The notes under the pieces: model-generated
Told to the model about the DNA's origin: nothing
Databases searched by the model: none
Seen by the model: the letters and a program-made list of their open reading frames with translations, nothing else
Assembly (NCBI GenBank): GCA_964397205.1
Contig: CAYNIT010000002.1
Location: forward strand, 1-58,852
Direction: 5' to 3'
Origin: Phaeodactylibacter sp964397205
GTDB lineage: Bacteria > Bacteroidota > Bacteroidia > Chitinophagales > Saprospiraceae
DNA: 58,852 nt
Made by a program: the position numbers and the translations under genes
Part shown: positions 51,636-58,852 of the stretch, one piece after another
Position numbering within the stretch: the stretch's first letter is position 1
How the letters are laid out: each line of letters starts with the position of its first letter

Positions 51636-52360
51636 TGGAGTTAATCATATTTGACGTAGACGGCACGCTGGTGTACTCGGACCGCCGGGACAGCCGCTGC
51701 TTTGCTCAGACCTTCGAACAATTGTACAGCCGCCCCTTCCCTTCCCTGGATTGGAGCAAGTTTCCGCACGTGACGGACACCATTATACTGGACACGGTGC
51801 TGCAGCAGTACTTCCAGCGCAGCGCTGCCCCGGGGGAAGTAGCGGTTTTCCAAAAGCAATACATGGAACGATTGCGGGAGCAGCGCCGGCGAAGCCCCCA
51901 CCTTTTCTGTGAGGTGCCGGGCGCTGGGCGGGCAATAGCAGCGCTGGAAGCAGAAGAGGAGCGGCTCATCGGAGTGGGCACCGGAGGGTGGCAGCAACCC
52001 GCCTTCCTGAAGCTTGGGCACGTGGGCATCAAAATCAACGAGCACTTGTTTACCGGTGCCGATGGCAAAGTAGAACGGGAAGCGATACTGCAGCAGACGA
52101 TTGACCGGGCGGAAGAAATTAATGGCGGGCCGCTCTCCCGGGTCATTTACATCGGAGATGCCATCTGGGATGTAGAAACTACTGCGAACATGCAGATCGA
52201 TTTTGTGGGCGTGCGCCGTCGGGGAGATGTGGAGCTGTTGCAGCAGGCGGGTGCCAAGGAGGTCATCGTAGATTACCGCGATCAGCAGCGTTTTGCCAAG
52301 GCGCTGCAGGGAGCTCAGCCGCCGGCTGCCTCCGCCTTAAATGGCCCGCAGCACCCTTAA
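51635..52360 (+). CDS. HAD-family hydrolase (phosphoglycolate phosphatase-like)
   Basis: 241 residues; starts on the stop codon of dinB (TAATG). The HAD motif I is FDVDGTLVYSD (nucleophile Asp), motif II is near VGTGGWQQPAFL, and motifs III/IV are at KVEREAIL and IYIGDAIWDVETTANM. The alpha-helical cap sits between motifs I and II, as in subfamily I phosphatases. The substrate is unknown; translational coupling to dinB suggests house-cleaning of nucleotides or of phosphoglycolate produced by oxidative DNA damage, an inference only. Confidence 0.88.
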   Translation: MELIIFDVDGTLVYSDRRDSRCFAQTFEQLYSRPFPSLDWSKFPHVTDTIILDTVLQQYFQRSAAPGEVAVFQKQYMERLREQRRRSPHLFCEVPGAGRAIAALEAEEERLIGVGTGGWQQPAFLKLGHVGIKINEHLFTGADGKVEREAILQQTIDRAEEINGGPLSRVIYIGDAIWDVETTANMQIDFVGVRRRGDVELLQQAGAKEVIVDYRDQQRFAKALQGAQPPAASALNGPQHP

Positions 52361-52418
52361 TCAGGCACAGAGGGCCAATTTTTCGGACATGCCGGAACGA
52401 AAAAAGCATACGCTTGGT

Positions 52419-52450
52419 TTTGGAATTCTAGTTGAACGCCCCTATATTTG
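52419..52450 (+). promoter_or_regulatory. Strong promoter of tRNA-Lys
   Basis: TTTG (52419-52422), a 20-base spacer, then TATATTTG (52443-52450): both boxes exact. The tRNA starts 42 bases after the -7 box. This is the best match to the Bacteroidota consensus in the window. Confidence 0.8.
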
Positions 52451-52491
52451 CAACGCCTTAGAAAAGGGCACCAAATCAATACGAATTTTTC

Positions 52492-52564
52492 GAGTCCGTA
52501 GCTCAGTTGGCAGAGCATTTGACTTTTAATCAAAGGGTCCTGGGTTCGAATCCCAGCGGACTCA
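52492..52564 (+). tRNA. tRNA-Lys (anticodon TTT)
   Basis: Cloverleaf by eye: acceptor GAGTCCG/CGGACTC (7 pairs), D arm GCTC-AGTTGGCA-GAGC, anticodon stem TTTGA/TCAAA with loop CTTTTAA (TTT at 52525-52527), T arm CTGGG-TTCGAAT-CCCAG, discriminator A. No CCA is encoded (followed by CTCG). The anticodon reads AAA and AAG as lysine. It is a stand-alone unit with its own promoter and terminator. Confidence 0.97.
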
Positions 52565-52570
52565 CTCGAA

Positions 52571-52601
52571 AGCCTTCAGCATCCTTTGCTGGAGGCTTTT
52601 T
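52571..52601 (+). terminator. Terminator of tRNA-Lys
   Basis: AGCCTTCAGCA (52571-52581) pairs with TGCTGGAGGCT (52587-52597) with one G-T wobble and a 5-base loop, followed by TTTT. It starts 6 bases after the tRNA. Confidence 0.85.
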
Positions 52602-52658
52602 GCTCTAGCCCCTTTCCCTTATATTCCAGCCATTTCGTACACACATCCGCATCGAGCC

Positions 52659-53444
52659 TTGGAAAACAACGAGTCCATAAGCCTCAACAAGTACATCAGC
52701 CAAAGCGGGATTTGCTCCCGCCGGGAGGCAGATGCCCTGATCCGGGCGGGCCGGGTAACGCTCAACGGCCAGCCCACCCGGCCTGGCAATCGGGTAGCAG
52801 CGGGCGATGAGGTACGCATCGACGGCCAGCCGCTGCGCTTAAAGCCTGAATCCCTGTACATTGCATTCCATAAGCCAGTTGGTGTTGTCTGCACGACCGA
52901 CTCCAAGGAGCCGCGCAACATCATTCGCTACATCGGCCATCCGCAGCGGCTTTTCCCCATCGGGCGGCTGGACAAGCCTTCGGAGGGCTTGATATTCCTG
53001 ACCAACGATGGCGACATCGTCAACAAAATCCTGCGGGCGGGCAATCAGCACGAAAAAGAGTACCAGGTAGCCGTCAAACAGAAAATCACCCCCAAATTCC
53101 TGCGCCACATGAGCGAGGGGGTCCCGATTCTGGATACGGTGACCCAGCCCTGCCAGGTCAAGCAAACCGGGCCGCACACTTTCACCATCATCCTCACCCA
53201 AGGGCTCAACCGGCAGATACGCCGGATGTGCGAGTACCTGGGGTACGAGGTGACCCACCTGCGGCGCACCCGGATTATGAACGTCCGCCTGGGCAAGCTG
53301 CCAAGCGGTGCCTGGAGAGCCTTGAGCGAAGCGGAGGTGCAGCAAATCCTTGACTTGGTGGCCCCCTCTTCCAAAACCGAAGAGGCCTCCCGGGATGAGC
53401 GCAAGCAAGCGCGGCGCTCTGCTAGCCGGAAGCGGAAGCCGTGA
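52659..53444 (+). CDS. rluF: 23S rRNA pseudouridine synthase RluF-type
   Basis: 261 residues from TTG 52659 (ENNESISLNKYISQSGICS follows); there is no ATG in frame ahead of the S4 domain. S4 domain (8-65; LNKYISQSGICSRREADALI). Catalytic core with IGRLDKPSEGLIFLTNDGDIVNK (catalytic Asp in R-L-D) and LTQGLNRQIRRMCEYLGYEV. The order and wording match RluF, which isomerises U2604 of 23S rRNA, more closely than RsuA or RluB. A basic tail (ERKQARRSASRKRKP) follows. Convergent with the esterase gene; the 3' ends overlap by 23 bases. Confidence 0.92.
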   Translation: MENNESISLNKYISQSGICSRREADALIRAGRVTLNGQPTRPGNRVAAGDEVRIDGQPLRLKPESLYIAFHKPVGVVCTTDSKEPRNIIRYIGHPQRLFPIGRLDKPSEGLIFLTNDGDIVNKILRAGNQHEKEYQVAVKQKITPKFLRHMSEGVPILDTVTQPCQVKQTGPHTFTIILTQGLNRQIRRMCEYLGYEVTHLRRTRIMNVRLGKLPSGAWRALSEAEVQQILDLVAPSSKTEEASRDERKQARRSASRKRKP

Positions 53445-54324
53445 TGGCCCGGTCTCGCAACCATTCAGAAAGGGCTGCCCGGGTGGCATTTTCGCGGAAT
53501 ATCCAGGCGGCTACGCTGAGGTGAGTGCCCTTTTCCACTTTTACAAAAGTCAGGGAGGCCGGGGCGTAGTTTTTGCGCTCTCGGGCAAAAGCGGCGGTGC
53601 TGCGGTAGGGCACCATGCCGTCCAGCCGGCCGTGCACGACCAGCGCTGGCAGATCCGGCCGGCAGCTGGCGTAGCGGTACGGGCTGGCTGCTTTAAACAT
53701 AGGCGCTTCCCGCGCCCCGGCGAAGTCCCGCAGGGCGAAGCTATTGGGCATGCCTTCCAGGTGCAGCGGCGCGCCCAGGGCGAAAAATCCCTTTATCCAG
53801 TCTTTGGGCAATTCCGATGGCGCTGTAATGGTTTCGTCCAGCGCCAGTAGCGCAGCGAGATGGCCGCCGGCGGACATGCCTCCGGTGAGGGCGGAGGAGC
53901 AAGGCAGCCCCTTGCTCTTAGCCGTTTGATGGGCGTGGCGGAGCGCCGCCTGCAGGTCCTCCCGAATGTGGCGGTAGTCGTGCTTGGGGCAGGGCCGATA
54001 GGACGGCAGCACCACCGCGTAGCCCAGCCGGTTGAAAAAGCCGGCATGGGCCTTGAAGAACTCGGGTTTGCCCCAGCGCCAACTGCCGCCGTGAAAGTAA
54101 AAAAGCAGGTTGGGCTGCACCACTTCTCCCTCGACTGGCAGGCACAACAGGTAGTACTGCCGGGGGTGGCTGCCGTAGTATACGCGCTCCGTACGGGTGG
54201 GGTAAGAGGGAGAAAGCAGGGCGGATAGCCAGAACCAAGGCAGGTAGAGCCCTTCGTGCAACAACGTGCCCCTTTGTACGAAGGCGTAAAGGAACAGCAG
54301 GGCAATCAGGATGTATATCAGCAT
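53422..54324 (-). CDS. Alpha/beta-hydrolase (esterase/lipase type) with N-terminal membrane anchor
   Basis: 300 residues from ATG 54324 (MLIYILIALLFLYAFVQRG), giving an N-terminal helix as anchor or uncleaved signal. The oxyanion segment is YFHGGSWRWGKPEFF (HGG). The nucleophile is TGGMSAGGHLAALLAL (G-x-S-x-G), with Asp in VVHGRLDGMVPYRST and His in VEKGTHLSVA. This is the hormone-sensitive-lipase-like class found for esterases. The substrate is unknown. It overlaps rluF at the 3' end by 23 bases, convergently. An in-frame start at 54369 is less likely. Confidence 0.88.
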   Translation of the reverse strand: MLIYILIALLFLYAFVQRGTLLHEGLYLPWFWLSALLSPSYPTRTERVYYGSHPRQYYLLCLPVEGEVVQPNLLFYFHGGSWRWGKPEFFKAHAGFFNRLGYAVVLPSYRPCPKHDYRHIREDLQAALRHAHQTAKSKGLPCSSALTGGMSAGGHLAALLALDETITAPSELPKDWIKGFFALGAPLHLEGMPNSFALRDFAGAREAPMFKAASPYRYASCRPDLPALVVHGRLDGMVPYRSTAAFARERKNYAPASLTFVKVEKGTHLSVAAWIFRENATRAALSEWLRDRAITASASG

Positions 54325-54520
54325 AAAAAAATTGCACACGGGCAAAAGAATGCCCAGTGTGCAACACAAATTAAACTTTAACTAAAACCTATTACAAACT
54401 CTCTAACGAAGCTTACGCCAACTGGTTTATAAAACCTTACCTTAAATCTTTGAAAATAGCGCCTTCGCTACAATTTAAAGCGCTTTTTTCGCTTTGTTAA
54501 GGAAAGCATAGACCCGAGTT

Positions 54521-57460
54521 ATGAGAATGCCCATTTTATTTGCGCTATTGGCGATGTGCTTAAGCACCGCCCTCCCCGCTCAGCCCGCCGAGCCGGAGGA
54601 TGTGCTCAGCCCAGTCTGTGCCCTCTCCGAAGCCGATGCTTACCGCCTCATTGAGGACTACGCAGCTGCCCGGGCGCGCTACCAGCGGGTATTGCCCTAC
54701 TACGAGGAACAGGGCGATGCCTACAGGATAGCCTACATCAACTTATGGCTGAGCGAAACGTCTTACTACCTGCCAAATGCCGACAGCGGTATGGCGGAAG
54801 TACAGCAGGCTCTGCGAATAGCCGAAACCGAAATGAATCCCGATACGCTCTCTTTCTACTGCACCATACTGCAGAACGTCGGGATCTTCCACTCGCAGCA
54901 GGGTGATTTCGAGCAGCAAATGGCGTTTTACCGCCGGGCCCACCGTGCGGCCATTACCACCCACAGCCGGTACAGTGTGGAATCCGCCGATGCCTACCTC
55001 AGCCTGGGGGCAGCCTTTGGCCGCCGGGGCAACTGGCCTGCTGCCATCGCCTACACCGATACCTCTCTGCAGATCGCAAAAGCCATCAAATACCAGGCTG
55101 GCCAGTCCTCCGCTTTGCTCAACCTGTCCTACGCCTACGCGGAGCGGGGCGCATTTGCCCGGGCCATCAGCTTTCAAAAGCAGGCGCTAAAGCTGTGCGC
55201 TTCAGAAGTAGAACGCGCCCGCGGCTACAACAATCTCGGTACCCTGTACATAGATATCGGCGATTTGAACCAGGCCATGCACTTTTTGCAACGGGCGCTG
55301 GATTTGCGGCGGCGGCTCTACCCGGATGATGCCAGCACGGTCTTTTCCACCGTGCTCAATATCGTCCACGTACAAAGCGAGCAGGGGGAAACAATGGAGG
55401 CGAAAGCCCGCTTAGATGAGTTGGTGGAAAGCCTGCTCGCCATGAGCGGCCCGTCTTCGGCCATGCTGCAGATTGCTTACAACTACCAGGCCAAGCTGTC
55501 CTTGCTCCTCGATGATCCCGCCGGAGCAAGGCGTTGGTGCCAGCGTGCGGAAGCCGTAGGTTGCCGCTACCGGACGATCCGGGCCAGTACGCAGCTGACC
55601 AAAGGGGAGGTGTGGCTGGTCAGCAAGCTGTACCAGGGGGCGCTGCGCGCCGTTCAGCAGGGTTTCCAATTTTTGCTGGAGGATTTTGAGCCCGAGGGGC
55701 CGGCGGAAAACCCAGGCTGGCGTTCCCTTAAGGGGACTGGCCTGGGGCGAAAACTTCTGGTGCTTAAGGGGAACATCCTAAGGGAGTGGGGCCGCAGCGG
55801 GGAGCAGCCCGAGCTTTTACAGCAGTCACTGGCTTGTTTCCGCCTGGCGGATTCGCTGGTAACGGCTTCCCGCCTTTCTTATACGAACCGCGCCTCCAAA
55901 GCGCTCTTGTCGGCCAATGCCCGTTCCCTGTACGAAAGCATGGTCGAGACGCTGTACGCCCTCTACGAGCAGAGCAAATCTCCCGGCATCGCCGCCCAAG
56001 CTTTCTACTATATGGAAAAAAGCAAAGCCCTGTCAGTACTGGAAAACCTGAACGAGCTCTACGCCCGCTCTTTCCACGATATTCCCGACGAATTGGTGCA
56101 GAAGGAGCAAAAACTGCGAAAGGATATTGAATTTTACAACAACCTTATTCGCCAGCAGCCCCAGAGCGAGCAGCTCTCCCGCTGGGAAAGGGCCCTTTAC
56201 AGCCTGCAAGAGCAGCAGGACGAACTCCTGAAAGAGATAGCGCAAAACCACCCTCAGTACTACGAGATGCGCCTCTCGCTCCGAACGGCCTCCCTAGAGT
56301 CGGTGCGCAAGCGCCTGCTGTACCCCGGAGAAACTTTGGTCGAATACTTCGTCGGGGAAGATCAGGTATACGTACTTATGGCTAATGCCGAAAAAGCCTG
56401 GTTCTTCCGGCTGCCGGGGCACCAATTGGCGGCGCAATGCGTGGATTTGAGGGAGAAGATCATGAAGCAGGAGCGGGTGGAAGCCATCAGCCACCGCCTT
56501 TACCAACGTATTTTTGAACCCTTGGAAGACGCCTTGCCGGGAGAGCAACTGCTGATCATCCCCGACGGCCACATTGCTTACGTGCCCTTTGACCAATTGA
56601 TACGCCATCCCAGCCAATCGGGCGGCTTGCCCTACTACCTCGTGCAGGACTACAGCATCCGCCATTTGCTCTCGGCGAGCACAGCGCTGCAGGCCCGGCG
56701 GTTCAAGGCCGCTTCGAGCCAGGGCGACATCCTGGCCTTTGCGCCGGAGTTCAGCGCCGAGGCCTCGTTCAATCGTTCCACACAGCAGTTGTCGAAGCTG
56801 CCGGGGGCACAACTCGAGCTCGATAGCCTGGAACAGCTGTTTGCGGGTACATTTCTGAGGGCAGAAGCAGCTTCGGAGTACGCTTTTAAGCGCCGCAGGA
56901 GCCACCGGGGGGCGCTGCATATTGCCACCCATACTGAAATCGACGATCGTTTTCCGGCCGCTTCCAAACTGTTGCTGCCCGGAGGCGGGCGCGAGGGAGA
57001 AGATGGCAATTTGTTTGCCTACGAACTCTACAGCCTTTCGCTAGGGGCGGAGCTGGTCTTCCTTAGTGCTTGCAATACAGGCTACGGCTTGATTGAGCCT
57101 GGAGAGGGCAGCGTAAGCCTGGCCCACGCTTTTGCCTACGCCGGCTGCCCCAATCTTGTGATGACACTCTGGCCAGTCCGGGACCGCACCACGCCACTGA
57201 TGGTAAGTACTTATTATCGTAACCTGGCTCAGGGGATGGACAAAGCCGAGGCGCTTCGTCAGGCCAAGCTTTTTTATTTGGTCAACGACCGGCTGTTTGC
57301 GCATCCTTATTTTTGGAGCGGTTTCACCTACATCGGCGACCGGGAGGAGTTGTCGCTGCGCCCAGCGCCGGATCGGGCAGCCCGTCAGGCGTTCTGGTGG
57401 AGCGCGGCGGCTTTTTTGTTGGTGCTGGCGCTTACGGCAAGGCTTTTAACACGTCTTTAG
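54521..57460 (+). CDS. TPR-CHAT caspase-like protease, secreted and C-terminally anchored
   Basis: 979 residues. Signal peptide (MRMPILFALLAMCLSTALPAQ), then about 10 helical TPR-like units (about 35-500; for example ARGYNNLGTLYIDIGDLNQAMHFLQRALDL), a coiled-coil-like segment (about 525-590) and a CHAT domain (about 600-945). The catalytic dyad is His 804 (LHIATH) and Cys 851 (LSACNTGYG), followed by GEGSVSLAHAFAYAG and NLVMTLWPVRD, the typical CHAT order. A single C-terminal helix (WWSAAAFLLVLALTARLL) would hold it in the membrane with the domains in the periplasm. A clan CD protease fold, usually fired by TPR-sensed signals. Convergent with the sigma/TPR pair; 3' overlap of 29 bases. Confidence 0.92.
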   Translation: MRMPILFALLAMCLSTALPAQPAEPEDVLSPVCALSEADAYRLIEDYAAARARYQRVLPYYEEQGDAYRIAYINLWLSETSYYLPNADSGMAEVQQALRIAETEMNPDTLSFYCTILQNVGIFHSQQGDFEQQMAFYRRAHRAAITTHSRYSVESADAYLSLGAAFGRRGNWPAAIAYTDTSLQIAKAIKYQAGQSSALLNLSYAYAERGAFARAISFQKQALKLCASEVERARGYNNLGTLYIDIGDLNQAMHFLQRALDLRRRLYPDDASTVFSTVLNIVHVQSEQGETMEAKARLDELVESLLAMSGPSSAMLQIAYNYQAKLSLLLDDPAGARRWCQRAEAVGCRYRTIRASTQLTKGEVWLVSKLYQGALRAVQQGFQFLLEDFEPEGPAENPGWRSLKGTGLGRKLLVLKGNILREWGRSGEQPELLQQSLACFRLADSLVTASRLSYTNRASKALLSANARSLYESMVETLYALYEQSKSPGIAAQAFYYMEKSKALSVLENLNELYARSFHDIPDELVQKEQKLRKDIEFYNNLIRQQPQSEQLSRWERALYSLQEQQDELLKEIAQNHPQYYEMRLSLRTASLESVRKRLLYPGETLVEYFVGEDQVYVLMANAEKAWFFRLPGHQLAAQCVDLREKIMKQERVEAISHRLYQRIFEPLEDALPGEQLLIIPDGHIAYVPFDQLIRHPSQSGGLPYYLVQDYSIRHLLSASTALQARRFKAASSQGDILAFAPEFSAEASFNRSTQQLSKLPGAQLELDSLEQLFAGTFLRAEAASEYAFKRRRSHRGALHIATHTEIDDRFPAASKLLLPGGGREGEDGNLFAYELYSLSLGAELVFLSACNTGYGLIEPGEGSVSLAHAFAYAGCPNLVMTLWPVRDRTTPLMVSTYYRNLAQGMDKAEALRQAKLFYLVNDRLFAHPYFWSGFTYIGDREELSLRPAPDRAARQAFWWSAAAFLLVLALTARLLTRL

Positions 57461-58169
57461 CCTTTCTGGCGTAGCGATCATTGCCCTGCGCCAGCTTCTC
57501 CAGTTGGGGGCGTGCTTCCGCTTCCGAGCTGAGGCCCAGATACGCGAGGGCGAGGTACCATCGAGCAGCCCTTTGATAGCCGGGGCCGGGGGGCGTTTGC
57601 ACTACTTCTTTCAGAATGGGGACCGCCGGGCCGGCATTGCCTTTGCCGAGCTGCAGCAAGCCGTAGTAAAAACTAGCCTGCCCGTCTTCTGGTTCTTCCG
57701 CAAGGTAAGCGCGGAACAGCCCTTCTGCTTCTTTGTAGCTGCCGTTTTCGTAGGAGCGCAGCGCCGAAGCAAGCAGGCTGGCTGAGTTGTCGGCGGTCGT
57801 TCTTTCTACGCCCTTGATGGCGCTGGGCAGGTGCTCAAAATGCTGGCTGAAGAGCCGGGGGCCAGCCTGGTATTGTTGGAACAGAAAATAGCCCGCCGTC
57901 AGGACCAACAGGAAAGTAGCCGCTAGTGCGAGCCGGACCCGCAGTTGAGCATAGCGGGACGCACCCGCGGGGCCGATGCCCATCTTTCGTTCCATTTCCT
58001 GCAAGCTCTTCGCCAGCGGCTCATCTTGATAATGCTGCAGCGCGAAGATCGCTCGCTGGTCTGCTTTCGGCCAATGCTCTGCCGCTTTCCAGTCCTTTTC
58101 GCGCTCTAGGCGCAACAGCTCCTTTCGGCTGATTCGTCTGTTTTCTCGTTTTGGCTTTTCTTCTTTCAT
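57432..58169 (-). CDS. Membrane TPR protein, putative anti-sigma factor
   Basis: 245 residues. A charged cytoplasmic N-terminal part of about 80 residues (EEKPKRENRRISRKELLRLEREKD...) is followed by one membrane helix (VRLALAATFLLVLTAGYFLF, about 78-97) and a periplasmic TPR-like C-terminal half (about 125-245; LRSYENGSYKEAEGLFRAYLAEEP, YLALAYLGLSSEAEARPQL). It sits four bases after the sigma factor gene. This is the place and topology of an anti-sigma factor, although no zinc (ZAS) motif or known anti-sigma domain is seen. It may sense events in the periplasm through its TPRs. Confidence 0.8.
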   Translation of the reverse strand: MKEEKPKRENRRISRKELLRLEREKDWKAAEHWPKADQRAIFALQHYQDEPLAKSLQEMERKMGIGPAGASRYAQLRVRLALAATFLLVLTAGYFLFQQYQAGPRLFSQHFEHLPSAIKGVERTTADNSASLLASALRSYENGSYKEAEGLFRAYLAEEPEDGQASFYYGLLQLGKGNAGPAVPILKEVVQTPPGPGYQRAARWYLALAYLGLSSEAEARPQLEKLAQGNDRYARKAKDVLKALP

Positions 58170-58173
58170 GCTC

Positions 58174-58737
58174 CTAGCTTAGTTGGTTACGGAGATTGCG
58201 GCGCCCATTTTGCAAGTGGGTCTTCACTTCCCCAAGCGTGAAGCCGGTTTTCTGGGCTACTTCCTTGTAGGAAAGCTCCTTTAGGTAAAAGGCGATGATG
58301 CAGCTGCGTTGCTTAGGGCCTAGCTTATCGATCGCCTCAATCAGCTGTTCTACAGGATCGCTTTCCTCATTAAGAGGGTCGAAGTCCGGAAAATCCACAA
58401 AAATAGATTCACTTTTCTCGTCCAGCTCCTCTGTCCGCAGCCGGTTCTTTTTGCGCAGGAGTTCCAGGCAGTGGTTGCGGGTTACCTTGCTCAGCCAGGC
58501 TGAGAAGTATTCGACCTCATAAGTGCGGATTTTATCTTTTAGGGTGCCGCAGAGCTGCATGGTGGCATCTTTGGCGTCTTCCCGGTTTTTCAGAAAGCTT
58601 AAGGCATCGGTATAGATATTATGGAGGTGGCGCTGTATCAGGGTGTCCGCTGCTTTTTGATCCTGTTTTTCCTTGAAAGCAGCTATCAGCTCCTGATCCG
58701 AACGGGTTTCCTTCTTTTCTCGCAGGCCGAGTAGCAT
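58174..58737 (-). CDS. RNA polymerase ECF-type sigma factor
   Basis: 187 residues. Region 2 (about 15-95) has ADTLIQRHLHNIYTDALSFLKNREDAKDATMQLC and YFSAWLSKVTRNHCLELLRKKNRL. An acidic linker (about 105-130) leads to region 4 (about 130-185), with LGPKQRSCIIAFYLKELSYKEVAQKTGFTLGEVKTHLQNGRRNLR, a recognition helix typical of sigma-70 family group 4. It is first of a two-gene unit with the membrane TPR protein; the CHAT gene is encoded convergently. Its targets are not visible. No promoter box was recognised in the 115 bases before it. Confidence 0.93.
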   Translation of the reverse strand: MLLGLREKKETRSDQELIAAFKEKQDQKAADTLIQRHLHNIYTDALSFLKNREDAKDATMQLCGTLKDKIRTYEVEYFSAWLSKVTRNHCLELLRKKNRLRTEELDEKSESIFVDFPDFDPLNEESDPVEQLIEAIDKLGPKQRSCIIAFYLKELSYKEVAQKTGFTLGEVKTHLQNGRRNLRNQLS

Positions 58738-58852
58738 GTGTGTGTAGTTTTATAACGAGGGATATGTGCCATGAACCATCACTTGGCCGCCTTGCCGGGC
58801 TCTAAGGGGTCGCGCAACAATAACTTACCGATTTAGACTCGTTTTTTTGCAC

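Overview
The window looks like a chromosomal segment of a marine-type member of the phylum Bacteroidota, most likely class Saprospiria (Lewinella/Phaeodactylibacter-like). The evidence is type IX secretion (T9SS) cargo with both type A and type B C-terminal sorting domains, a lipoprotein TamA (TamL) paired with TamB, promoter boxes of the Bacteroidota form TTTG-N19-21-TAnnTTTG, A-rich rather than GGAGG ribosome binding sites, and a CHAT-protease/TPR/ECF-sigma module of the kind common in Saprospiria. This placement is inferred from content only. Base composition is moderately GC-rich and even. There is no insertion sequence, integrase, rRNA operon or CRISPR array.

Left part (1-12.9 kb). A secreted-protein gene broken by two homopolymer frameshifts (119-677) is divergent from a T9SS cargo protein of unknown function (921-2771). 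Then comes a compact four-gene unit (2925-6016): a lipoprotein, a secreted coiled-coil protein, an exported OmpA-like protein, and a cytoplasmic protein that appears to fuse an effector-associated domain 11 (EAD11) to an NTF2-like fold. This is the best candidate for an undescribed system in the window. A lipid-linked sugar transfer cluster follows (GT-C membrane protein, DPM1-like GT2, DUF2304), then a FAH-family hydrolase and metK.

Middle (12.9-38.8 kb, mostly minus strand). Two tandem paralogous giant surface proteins of 2554 and 2099 residues have the same layout but different repeat counts (24 and 17 modules of about 70 residues), ending in T9SS type B sorting domains. Next are proline dehydrogenase, aroE overlapping a DUF368/PopT-type transporter, the TamL/TamB pair (genes overlap), and ndk.

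Right part (38.8-58.9 kb). This is mostly housekeeping: an NrnA-like DHH phosphoesterase, an FKBP lipoprotein, prfB with the classical programmed +1 frameshift, a DUF3299-like lipoprotein, rplT-rpmI-infC (infC with a non-AUG start), clpC, a STAS protein, RNase Z, a Crp/Fnr regulator, dinB plus a HAD phosphatase, tRNA-Lys, rluF and an esterase. The window closes with a periplasm-facing TPR-CHAT caspase-like protein. It is convergent with, and overlaps at its 3' end, a sigma-factor/membrane-TPR gene pair that probably forms a signalling module.

Broken or non-standard reading is unusually visible here: a frameshifted pseudogene, a programmed frameshift (prfB), and TTG starts for infC, tamB and rluF.
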